Below the pieces are notes generated by a model that searched no databases, was not told the origin of the DNA, and was given only the letters and a program-made list of their open reading frames with translations. The position numbers were made by a program, and so were the translations under genes. Below are positions 40,649 through 48,268 of a stretch of 64,000 nucleotides of DNA, one piece after another. Within the stretch, counting starts at the first letter, position 1. Every line of letters starts with the position of its first letter. The stretch comes from Flavobacterium xanthum (GTDB lineage Bacteria > Bacteroidota > Bacteroidia > Flavobacteriales > Flavobacteriaceae): assembly GCF_900142695.1 (NCBI RefSeq), contig NZ_FRBU01000011.1:44159-108158 (forward strand), given 5' to 3'.

Positions 40649-43414
40649 ATGACAAATACTTCTTTTTTAGATAAAATAGCTTCAGTATTAATTGAAAATT
40701 ATTTAGGCAATCTTTCCAATACGATTGTAGTTTTACCAAACAAACGAGCTAAAATATTTCTAATTGAGGCGTTAAAAAATCAAGTTACCACAAATATACT
40801 TTCTCCCAAAATTATAAGTATTGAAGATTTTGTACAAAATATTGCCGGTATTCGGACCGTAGATCCTATTGAACTATTATTTGAATTCTATGAAGTCTAC
40901 TTATCTATTACCGATAAAGCAAACCAACAATCCTTTGAGTTGTTTGCCAACTGGGCTAAAACACTACTACAGGACTTTAATGAAATTGACCGCTATTTAT
41001 TAGATCCTTCTCACGTGCTTTCGTATCTGAAAGATATTGAAGATATCAAAAAATGGGGAATTGAAGTCGAAAATAAAACTCCTTTACTAGAAAAATATAT
41101 TGATTTTTGGAAATTACTGCCCAATTACTATCAATCCCTTTATACACATTTACTGAATAAAGGAATAGGGTATCAAGGCTTGATTTATCGAGAGGCAGTT
41201 AACAACTTAGATCATTTTACGAATTCTGTTCAAGAGAAACAATTTGTATTTGCTGGTTTTAATGCATTAAATGCTGCCGAAGAAAAAATAATACAGCACC
41301 TTATTGCGGCTGACCAAGCTAAAATATATTGGGATGTAGATCAAACTTTTTTAAATGATCCCTATCACGATGCAGGATTGTTTGTTAGGCGTTTTAAAGA
41401 AAATTGGAAGCACTATAAATTGCATCCGTTTGAATGGATTGTAGATGATTTTTCGCAGATTAAAAATATTCAGGTTATTGGTACACCAAAAACTATTGGT
41501 CAAGCCAAAATAGCCGGAAGTATTATCGAGAATGTCATCAATAAAAATCCCATCGGCAAGCTGGATAAAGTGGCTGTGGTTCTGGGCGAAGAAAATCTTT
41601 TGGTGCCGCTTTTATATTCGTTACCGTCAAGCGTTGGTGCCTTGAATATTACAATGGGATACTCCAGCAAGAACAATCCAGCTCAAATTTTGATTGCCAA
41701 GTTATTCAAAATGCACACAAATGCATTATCAAGAAATGCCAAAAGTTATGTGTTGTATTACAAAGATGTGTTGGATATTTTGACGCATCCACTAGTAGAG
41801 CCGTATGCTAAAACGACTGCCCTTGTTCAGACCATCAATCAAAATAATTATACTTTTATTACGCATCAAAAATTGATGGAATTGAATGTAATTCCAAGCG
41901 AATTGTTTCTTTTATTATTCCAAAAATGGGAAAAAGGTTCGATACCAGTATTGGAAACTATTTCTAGATTATTGCAAACTATAAAAGAAAACTTAAGCAA
42001 CGACAATGAAGAAGAAAAAATCACAAAAGCTTTTGTCTTTGCGATTTTCAAAGTCATCAATAAATTGATTAATTACTATTCGAAACACGAACACATCGAT
42101 AAAATAGAAACGCTTTATGCCATTTACAAACAAGTAATTGATTTGGCTGAAGTTTCTTTTGAAGGAGAACCGTTGAATGGTTTGCAGATTATGGGAGTAT
42201 TAGAAAGCCGTGTTTTGGATTTTGATACTGTTATTGTCACTTCGATGAATGAAGGGAAATTTCCGGCTGGGAAATCACAAAATTCCTTTATTCCGTATGA
42301 TGTGAAACGCGAACTGGGTTTGCCGACATTCAAAGAAAAAGACGCTATTTATACCTACCATTTCTATCATTTATTACAACGTGCCAAAAATATTTACTTG
42401 CTTTATAATACGGAAAGTGAGGGATTAGATGCCGGTGAAAAAAGCCGATTCATAACGCAATTGGAAGTTGAAAAGCTAAAAAATCATGCCCTTACTCATG
42501 AAATTTATAATGCTGTTTTGCCCGAAACAGCGTATCAACCGATGGATATCCCTAAATCGGAAAGCGTGATGTTACGACTGAAAGAAATTACCGAAAAAGG
42601 CTTTTCTCCATCGGCATTGACGAGTTATATTCGGAATCCGATTCAATTTTATTTCCAAAAGATTTTACGCATCAGTGAAGTCGAAGAAGTCGAGGAGAAT
42701 ATCGCCTTGAACACCTTGGGAACCATTATTCACGAAACGTTGAAGGTTTTATACGAACCATTTATTGGTAAATTTATTTTAGAAAGTGATATTCTAAATT
42801 GTTTCAAACAAATAGACGCTGAGGTTCTAAAACAATTTAAATTAGTGTACAAAGAAGGTGAAATCAAAAAAGGTAGAAATTTATTAGCATTTGAAGTAGC
42901 CAAACGAAATGTTTCTAATTTCTTAAAAGTGGAATTAGAAAGTATTAAAAACGGCGATGCGATAAAAATTCTAGCTTTAGAACAAACTTTTGGAAGAACT
43001 TTAAATCATCCTAATTTGCCTTTTCCCGTATTGATAAAAGGAAATGTGGACAGAATTGAAGAGCGCAACGGAATCATCCGAATTATTGATTATAAAACTG
43101 GGAAAGTAGAAAAAGCAAGCGTTACTCTGAAATCTTGGAACCGATTAACGGAAGATATTAAAAGCGATAAAATCATTCAGGTGCTGGCGTATGCTTATAT
43201 GTATGAAGATGAAGCGAAAGGAAAACCAATTGAAGCTGGAATTATCTCTTTTAAGAATTTAAAAGCAGGTTTTCTTCCGTTCAATTTTAAAGAAGACAAA
43301 GAGATAAATTCGATTATAAATGAAGAAATTTTAAGAAATTATCTAGAACAAATGGTACTGTTATTAAGCGAAATTTTAGATCAAAATATTCCTTTTAAAG
43401 AGAAAATAATTTAA
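40649..43414 (+). CDS. AddB-like PD-(D/E)XK nuclease family protein
   Basis: 921 residues. The N-terminal half is helicase-like but lacks a Walker A motif (VVLPNKRAKIFLIEAL is where AddB-type inactive or altered helicase motifs sit). The C-terminus is a RecB-type nuclease: ALTSYIRNPIQFYFQKIL, TLGTIIHETLKVLYEPF (His), GNVDRIEERNGIIRIIDYKTGKVE (Asp, Asp, Lys). The iron-sulfur Cys cluster seen in Bacillus AddB is absent, as in other Bacteroidota. It probably partners the AddA-like protein at 34147, split from it by kbl and the OmpA gene. The two small genes downstream follow without a terminator. Confidence 0.85.
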   Translation: MTNTSFLDKIASVLIENYLGNLSNTIVVLPNKRAKIFLIEALKNQVTTNILSPKIISIEDFVQNIAGIRTVDPIELLFEFYEVYLSITDKANQQSFELFANWAKTLLQDFNEIDRYLLDPSHVLSYLKDIEDIKKWGIEVENKTPLLEKYIDFWKLLPNYYQSLYTHLLNKGIGYQGLIYREAVNNLDHFTNSVQEKQFVFAGFNALNAAEEKIIQHLIAADQAKIYWDVDQTFLNDPYHDAGLFVRRFKENWKHYKLHPFEWIVDDFSQIKNIQVIGTPKTIGQAKIAGSIIENVINKNPIGKLDKVAVVLGEENLLVPLLYSLPSSVGALNITMGYSSKNNPAQILIAKLFKMHTNALSRNAKSYVLYYKDVLDILTHPLVEPYAKTTALVQTINQNNYTFITHQKLMELNVIPSELFLLLFQKWEKGSIPVLETISRLLQTIKENLSNDNEEEKITKAFVFAIFKVINKLINYYSKHEHIDKIETLYAIYKQVIDLAEVSFEGEPLNGLQIMGVLESRVLDFDTVIVTSMNEGKFPAGKSQNSFIPYDVKRELGLPTFKEKDAIYTYHFYHLLQRAKNIYLLYNTESEGLDAGEKSRFITQLEVEKLKNHALTHEIYNAVLPETAYQPMDIPKSESVMLRLKEITEKGFSPSALTSYIRNPIQFYFQKILRISEVEEVEENIALNTLGTIIHETLKVLYEPFIGKFILESDILNCFKQIDAEVLKQFKLVYKEGEIKKGRNLLAFEVAKRNVSNFLKVELESIKNGDAIKILALEQTFGRTLNHPNLPFPVLIKGNVDRIEERNGIIRIIDYKTGKVEKASVTLKSWNRLTEDIKSDKIIQVLAYAYMYEDEAKGKPIEAGIISFKNLKAGFLPFNFKEDKEINSIINEEILRNYLEQMVLLLSEILDQNIPFKEKII

Positions 43415-43468
43415 ATAAAATTCCCAATCAGAAAATTAGCCAACATCTTCGAGTTTTACAAAAGCAAT

Positions 43469-43720
43469 TTGACGATAAACCTGTCAATAAGCAGTTTGGC
43501 ATGGGTTTTTGGAGGATTTGAAACCTTCAAATACGTACTTATTATCTTTGGTTTCTTCATTAGCCTTTTGATAAAAGAAGTAAATGCTAAAAATGAATAC
43601 TTGTTTTATTACAACAACGGAATCTCAAAAATACAGTTGTTTATCTACACTTTTCTAATGAATTTTGCTTTTTCGCTTGTACTGATTTTAATCATTAACT
43701 TACTACTGAAATTTGTATGA
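43469..43720 (+). CDS. Small two-helix membrane protein upstream of an ABC ATPase
   Basis: 83 residues if started at TTG 43469. The same frame is open back to the TAA of the AddB-like gene at 43412-43414 (that is, from 43415), without any ATG, GTG or other TTG, so a start further upstream on a rarer codon (ATA, ATC) cannot be excluded. Two hydrophobic segments (about 8-34 and 56-82) flank a charged loop KEVNAKNEYLFYYNNG. It ends in ATGA, overlapping the ATPase start by four bases, so it is probably a membrane partner of that ATPase. No family assigned. Confidence 0.6.
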   Translation: MTINLSISSLAWVFGGFETFKYVLIIFGFFISLLIKEVNAKNEYLFYYNNGISKIQLFIYTFLMNFAFSLVLILIINLLLKFV

Positions 43721-44388
43721 CAAAGAGTGTTTTAGAAGTAGACAGTGTTCAAAAACAATATGATGGAAAAATCATAGTTTCTGATGTGTATTTAAAATGT
43801 GAAACGGGAGATATTATTGGAATTCTTGGCAGAAATGGTTCTGGGAAATCCACCCTGTTGAAAATTATCTTCGGAATTGTAAATGCTGATTTTAAGTTTG
43901 TTCGGGTTGATGGCGCAGTGAAATCAAAAACCAGCGATTTGCTAAATGAAATCAGTTATTTGCCTCAGGATAATTTTATTCCGAATTCATTTTCAATACA
44001 AAAGACAATTCAATTGGCTATTGCAAAAGAGAAATTACAGGATTTTTATGCCGACGAAATGATTCAATCGATGTTAGACAAAAAAATAAAGCATTTGTCC
44101 GGCGGAGAATTACGGTATTTGGAAATTAAATTAATACTGAATAACGCGTCGAAATTCGTTTTGCTAGATGAGCCTTATAATGGTTTATCACCAATTATGA
44201 TTGAAAAGATAAATGGATTAATCACTGAAATGTCCAGTGCAAAAGGCATTATTATCACGGATCATAATTATGAAAATGTGATAAAAATTTCCACAAAACT
44301 GGCGTTGATGAAAGAGGGAAAAATGCACCACTTGAAAGACAAAAGCGAATTAGTAGAAAAAGGATATTTAAAATCAGGAATGATTTAG
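43717..44388 (+). CDS. ABC transporter ATP-binding protein
   Basis: 223 residues with a complete ABC ATPase set: Walker A GILGRNGSGKSTLLK, Q-loop YLPQDNFIP, signature LSGGELRYLEIKL, Walker B KFVLLDEPYNGLSP and H-loop IIITDHNY. The domain is short and similar to LptB/branched-chain-type ATPases, but its only visible membrane partner is the 83-residue protein encoded just upstream with a four-base overlap. Substrate unknown. The last four bases overlap the convergent hydrolase gene. Confidence 0.88.
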   Translation: MTKSVLEVDSVQKQYDGKIIVSDVYLKCETGDIIGILGRNGSGKSTLLKIIFGIVNADFKFVRVDGAVKSKTSDLLNEISYLPQDNFIPNSFSIQKTIQLAIAKEKLQDFYADEMIQSMLDKKIKHLSGGELRYLEIKLILNNASKFVLLDEPYNGLSPIMIEKINGLITEMSSAKGIIITDHNYENVIKISTKLALMKEGKMHHLKDKSELVEKGYLKSGMI

Positions 44389-45176
44389 ATACTTTTAAAA
44401 AAAGCCAATAGCACAATCAATAATTGGTCTTGGTTTTCAATATGACTCATGTGTCCGTCCGGAAAGGTTACCAGTTTCACGGTTGTGTTTTCAATTTGCT
44501 CTTTGGTTTCTTCGTAATTTAAAACAGGATCTTTTTCGCCCAATATCAACAGTTTAGGAAATGGCGTGAGGTGTAATAAGACTTCTCGATCTTGTCTTAT
44601 CTTCATTCCTTCCAGTGAAGCAACGATTCCTTGAAGCGGTGTTTGTAAAGCTTCTTTTTTTACTTTTTCAATAACTGCTGCGAGTCGTTCTCTGTTGTTT
44701 TCATTGAATAAATTAGCGATAGAAAGGGAAATAAAATTGATAAAAGATTGTTTTACGGCTTTGATAGCGCGATCCCGATTTGTTTTTCGTTCTTCACTGT
44801 CGGCTCTAGCAGTCGAGTTTAATAAAACCAATCCTTTTATCGTGTCTGGATACAATTCGGCGAAAGCTAAAGCGACATAACCACCCATAGAATGCCCGAC
44901 AAAAATAGCTTTTCGGATGCGCAATTCTGATAAAACAGCGTGAACAGCATCGGCGTTGTCTTCCATTGTTTGCACATAACTCAAACATTCCGTTTCGCCA
45001 TGACCCAATAAATCAATGCTGATGACACGGTTTTTTTTAGCCAATTCGGGTACATAAAAATCCCACATGCCTTTATTTTCCAAGAAACCATGAAGCAAGA
45101 CAATAGCGGTTCCTTTCCCGGTATCGGAATAGGAGATGTTGGTGTTTTTAAAGAGAATTTGTTTCAATTTTGTCAT
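44385..45176 (-). CDS. Alpha/beta hydrolase
   Basis: 263 residues. Oxyanion segment VLLHGFLENKGMWD, nucleophile Ser96 in FVGHSMGGY, a lid-like central insertion, probable acid Asp in ILGEKDPVLNYEE and His in PDGHMSHIENQ. It is probably an esterase-type enzyme; the natural substrate cannot be told. Cytoplasmic, no signal peptide. It is convergent with the ABC ATPase gene and separated by 520 bases of repeat-rich DNA from its upstream neighbour. Confidence 0.85.
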   Translation of the reverse strand: MTKLKQILFKNTNISYSDTGKGTAIVLLHGFLENKGMWDFYVPELAKKNRVISIDLLGHGETECLSYVQTMEDNADAVHAVLSELRIRKAIFVGHSMGGYVALAFAELYPDTIKGLVLLNSTARADSEERKTNRDRAIKAVKQSFINFISLSIANLFNENNRERLAAVIEKVKKEALQTPLQGIVASLEGMKIRQDREVLLHLTPFPKLLILGEKDPVLNYEETKEQIENTTVKLVTFPDGHMSHIENQDQLLIVLLAFFKSI

Positions 45177-45219
45177 TTTTATGCGAATGCAAAACTAAGG
45201 TTTTAATTTTTTTTTGAAA

Positions 45220-45661
45220 CATATAAGTCATTTAAGTTTTTTTGCTTTACGGTTTTTGGTTATTTGGAACCATATAAGACATATAAGGTCATGTAAGGGA
45301 ATGCGCAAATTGCGATAATTTTTTATACATGTTTGATTTGGTTTATTCTAAATTCTCAGTATCTAGTTTGTCATTCCGACGAAGGAGGAATCTTATCAAG
45401 TTGATCACCAAACGGGATTTGTATGAAATACTTTTGCTATTAAATCATTTTTTTTAACATATAAGTCATTTAAGTTTAAGAATTTTTTGGCTGGATTTTA
45501 TTGAAAAGCACGATTAATGTAATTTAACATATAAGTCATATAAGGACATATAAGTGTTAATTTGCTTGTGTGATTGTGGTTGTCAAAAAGAATTATATTA
45601 GAACAAGTATTTAATCATATAAGGTATGTAAGTCTTGATTTGCTTATATGACTTATATGTT
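45220..45661. repeat. Array of phased CATATAAG / CATTTAAG repeats
   Basis: Clusters near 45220, 45270, 45463, 45528, 45617 and (inverted) 45643. Typical units are CATATAAGTCATTTAAG and CATATAAGTCATATAAG, with GACATATAAG added in places. Spacing inside clusters is 9 then 10 bases, one helical turn. The last cluster is the inverted form CTTATATGACTTATATG. Confidence 0.7.
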
Positions 45662-45663
45662 AA

Positions 45664-45692
45664 CAAAAAAAGCTCTCATTCCTGAGAGCCTC
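45664..45692 (-). terminator. Intrinsic terminator of the AIM24 gene
   Basis: Stem GCTCTCA / TGAGAGC with a four-base loop; on the minus strand a seven-base T run follows. Confidence 0.85.
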
Positions 45693-45697
45693 ATATT

Positions 45698-46498
45698 TTA
45701 AAATCTATTATCACCGTCTATCAGTCTGCCCAATCCGCCCAATAAACTTCCTTCGTCACGACTGTTTCCGCCAGCTCTTGGTGCAGATGCGATGATTCTG
45801 TCGGCTAGTCGGCTGAAAGGTAAAGATTGTATGTAAACTGTTCCCGGACCACGAAGTGTAGCATAAAATAAACCTTCGCCACCAAAAATGGAATTCTTAA
45901 TACCGCCAATAAACTCAATATCATAATCGACATCTTTGGTGAAACCTACAATGCAACCGGTATCTACTTTTAGGATTTCGCCTGCGGCTAATTCTTTTTT
46001 GGCTAATGTTCCGCCGGTATGTACAAACGCCAGACCATCGCCTTCTATTTTTTGCATGATAAAACCTTCTCCACCAAATAAGCCACGACCGAGTTTTTTA
46101 GAGAATTCAATTCCCACAGAAACGCCTTTGGCAGCGCAAAGGAAAGCATCTTTCTGGCAAATGAATTTCCCATTAAATTGCGTTAAGTCAATTGGAATTA
46201 TTTTTCCGGGATACGGTGATGCAAAGGAAACTTTGCTTTTGGTATTGTTTTGATTGATAAATGCCGTCATGAAAAGACTTTCGCCAGTCAGTACTCTTTT
46301 TCCGGCGCTTAAAAGTTTGCCAAATAATCCGTTTTCCTGTCCGGAACCATCTCCAAAAATAGTTTCCATTTGGATGTTATTGTCCATCATCATAAAACTG
46401 CCCGCTTCGGCAATTACAATTTCTTGTGGGTCTAATTCTATTTCCACATACTGCATTTCCTCGCCGTAAATGTGGTAGTCTATTTCGTGTGCTTGCAT
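45698..46498 (-). CDS. TIGR00266 / AIM24 family protein
   Basis: 266 residues, all-beta and Gly-rich. EIVIAEAGSFMMMDNNIQME, SLFMTAFIN, GKIIPIDL, FLCAAKGVSVGIEFS, GEGFIMQKIEGDGLAFVHTGG and the final LGGLGRLIDGD are typical of this widespread beta-roll family. Function is unknown in bacteria; a yeast relative (Aim24) supports mitochondrial cristae organisation. No signal peptide, so it is cytoplasmic or peripheral. Expressed from its own transcript, with a terminator. Confidence 0.88.
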   Translation of the reverse strand: MQAHEIDYHIYGEEMQYVEIELDPQEIVIAEAGSFMMMDNNIQMETIFGDGSGQENGLFGKLLSAGKRVLTGESLFMTAFINQNNTKSKVSFASPYPGKIIPIDLTQFNGKFICQKDAFLCAAKGVSVGIEFSKKLGRGLFGGEGFIMQKIEGDGLAFVHTGGTLAKKELAAGEILKVDTGCIVGFTKDVDYDIEFIGGIKNSIFGGEGLFYATLRGPGTVYIQSLPFSRLADRIIASAPRAGGNSRDEGSLLGGLGRLIDGDNRF

Positions 46499-46615
46499 GA
46501 TTTTTAGTGTTTTGATTGAATAGATAAGTTGGAAATAGGTATAAAATGTTACAGCTTTTTTTAGGTTTTATAATGGATTTAACATTTTCGTTCTTCTGAA
46601 AAATATACGTTCTGT

Positions 46616-46686
46616 GTAGCCCTGATGGAAGTGGTATCCTCTTGTAGAGTGCAACGGAACAAGAGATATAACGGACAGCAGGAGGA
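46616..46686. repeat. Dispersed intergenic repeat, family 2, copy B (inverted)
   Basis: TAGCCCTGATGGAAG at one end and ATATAACGGACAGCAGG at the other, reverse-complementary to copy A at 33990-34078, with a small internal hairpin (CTCTTGT / ACAAGAG). Confidence 0.7.
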
Positions 46687-46718
46687 AACGTTGTTTTGAA
46701 AAACAATACTTTCTGCTC

Positions 46719-46758
46719 CAAAAAAAAACAGCCTAGATTGCTCTAGACTGCCTGTTTT
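46719..46758 (-). terminator. Intrinsic terminator of the aminopeptidase gene
   Basis: On the minus strand AACAGGCAGTCTAGAG pairs with CTAGGCTGTT and is followed by a run of T. It lies close to the aminopeptidase stop codon. Confidence 0.75.
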
Positions 46759-46774
46759 AGATAGGAAAGACGTA

Positions 46775-48067
46775 TTATGCGTTCATTAATTCTTCGATTT
46801 CCTCGACTTCTATAGGGATGTTGCGCATCATGTTGAACGGTTCGCCGCTTTCTTGAACGATGATATTGTCCTCCAGACGGATTCCGAAACCTTCAGCAGG
46901 AATGTAAATCCCGGGCTCTACGGTGAACACCATATTGGCTTGCATTGGCTCGGTCAAAATACCGTAATCGTGCGTGTCCAATCCCATGTGGTGGGATGTT
47001 CCGTGCATGAAATATTTTTTATAAGCTGGCCATTCTGGTTTTTCGTTTTGCACATCGGCTTTGTCTATAAGACCCAAACCTAACAGTTCTGAAGTCATTA
47101 ATTTCCCTACTTCGATGTGGTATTGTTTCCAAAGTGTTCCTGTAGTCAGCATTTTGGTCGCTTCGTTTTTAACATTTAAAACGGCATTGTACACTTCTTT
47201 TTGTCTTTTGGTATAGCGACCAGAAACTGGAATGGTGCGCGTCATATCACTAGAATAATTTGCATATTCAGCCGCAACGTCCAGTAAAATCAAATCACCG
47301 GCTTTACATTGTTGGTTGTTTTCGATGTAATGCAACACATTGGCATTATTTCCGGAAGCGATAATTGGCGTGTAAGCAAAACCTCTGGAACGGTTGCGAA
47401 TGAATTCGTGAATCAACTCGGCCTCAATTTCGTATTCGGTCACGTTTGGTTTCACGAAAGGCAATAATCGTCTAAAACCAAGTTCGGTAATATTACAGGC
47501 TTTTTGAATTAAATCCAACTCTTCGGTTTCTTTTACAGAGCGCAGGCGTTGCAAAATAGGGTTGCTTTTGGCAACAGCATGTGCAGGATATTTGTCTTTC
47601 CACCATTTTACAAATCGGGCTTCGCGTGTTTCAGTTTCTACGGTAGCACGATAATGCTCGTTTGTATTGATGTAAATTGTTTCAGCGTGCGTCATCATTT
47701 CGAATAATACTTTCTCAAATTCCTGTAACCAATACACGGTTCTGATTCCTGTTACTTCAAAAGCACGCTCCTTAGTCAGTTTTTCACCTTCCCAAATGGC
47801 AATGTGTTCGCTAGTTTCTTTTAAGAATAACATTTCTCTTTGATGTTCATAAGGAGCATCTGGAAAAAGCAATAAAATACTTTCTTCCTGATCGACTCCG
47901 CTTAAATAAAAGATGTCGCGGTGTTGTGCAAATGGCAACGTACTATCAGCCGATACGGGATAAATATCATTAGAATTGAAAACAGCTACGCTCTTTGGCT
48001 TCATTTGAGCCATGAACTTTGCTCTGTTTTTTATAAATAAATCTCGGTCAATTTGGTGGTATTTCAT
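46775..48067 (-). CDS. Aminopeptidase P (Xaa-Pro aminopeptidase, M24 family)
   Basis: 430 residues. The N-terminal creatinase-like domain (about 1-170) precedes the pita-bread catalytic domain. Metal ligands fall in LLDVAAEYANYSSDMTRTIP (two Asp), HGTSHHMGLDTHD (His), VFTVEPGIYIP (Glu) and RLEDNI (Glu). It removes an N-terminal residue before proline from peptides in the cytoplasm. No signal peptide. Monocistronic with a terminator. Confidence 0.93.
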   Translation of the reverse strand: MKYHQIDRDLFIKNRAKFMAQMKPKSVAVFNSNDIYPVSADSTLPFAQHRDIFYLSGVDQEESILLLFPDAPYEHQREMLFLKETSEHIAIWEGEKLTKERAFEVTGIRTVYWLQEFEKVLFEMMTHAETIYINTNEHYRATVETETREARFVKWWKDKYPAHAVAKSNPILQRLRSVKETEELDLIQKACNITELGFRRLLPFVKPNVTEYEIEAELIHEFIRNRSRGFAYTPIIASGNNANVLHYIENNQQCKAGDLILLDVAAEYANYSSDMTRTIPVSGRYTKRQKEVYNAVLNVKNEATKMLTTGTLWKQYHIEVGKLMTSELLGLGLIDKADVQNEKPEWPAYKKYFMHGTSHHMGLDTHDYGILTEPMQANMVFTVEPGIYIPAEGFGIRLEDNIIVQESGEPFNMMRNIPIEVEEIEELMNA

Positions 48068-48268
48068 TTGTGTGGTTTTTTTTTTTTAGGTTCGAAAGGC
48101 AATTAGGATCCGTTATTTTCTTAATAACCATAATTTTTTGATCTTCTTTCCCTGTTTTTATATTGATTATTCAAAAATACTAACTTTGAAAGAAACGGAT
48201 GTTAATTACACTATAAAATTTTCAGATAAGTCTTTTTATGATTAATTTTCCGATTCAAATTAGTTTCC

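Larger units (their letters stand above)
45177..45697. other. Repeat-rich intergenic region, about 520 bases
   Basis: Contains six clusters of CATATAAG-type units spaced 9-10 bases within a cluster (annotated separately), a GTCATTCCGACGAAGGAGGA element at about 45370, and the terminator of the AIM24 gene at its end. No reading frame is supported. Confidence 0.6.
46499..46774. other. Intergenic region with dispersed repeat and terminator
   Basis: 276 bases. It contains the inverted copy of repeat family 2 (46616-46686) and the hairpin of the aminopeptidase gene. Confidence 0.5.

Noticed and set aside
45220..45661. CRISPR array
   Set aside because: The units are only 8-18 bases, at irregular larger distances, with no spacer-like unique sequences of constant length and no cas genes nearby.
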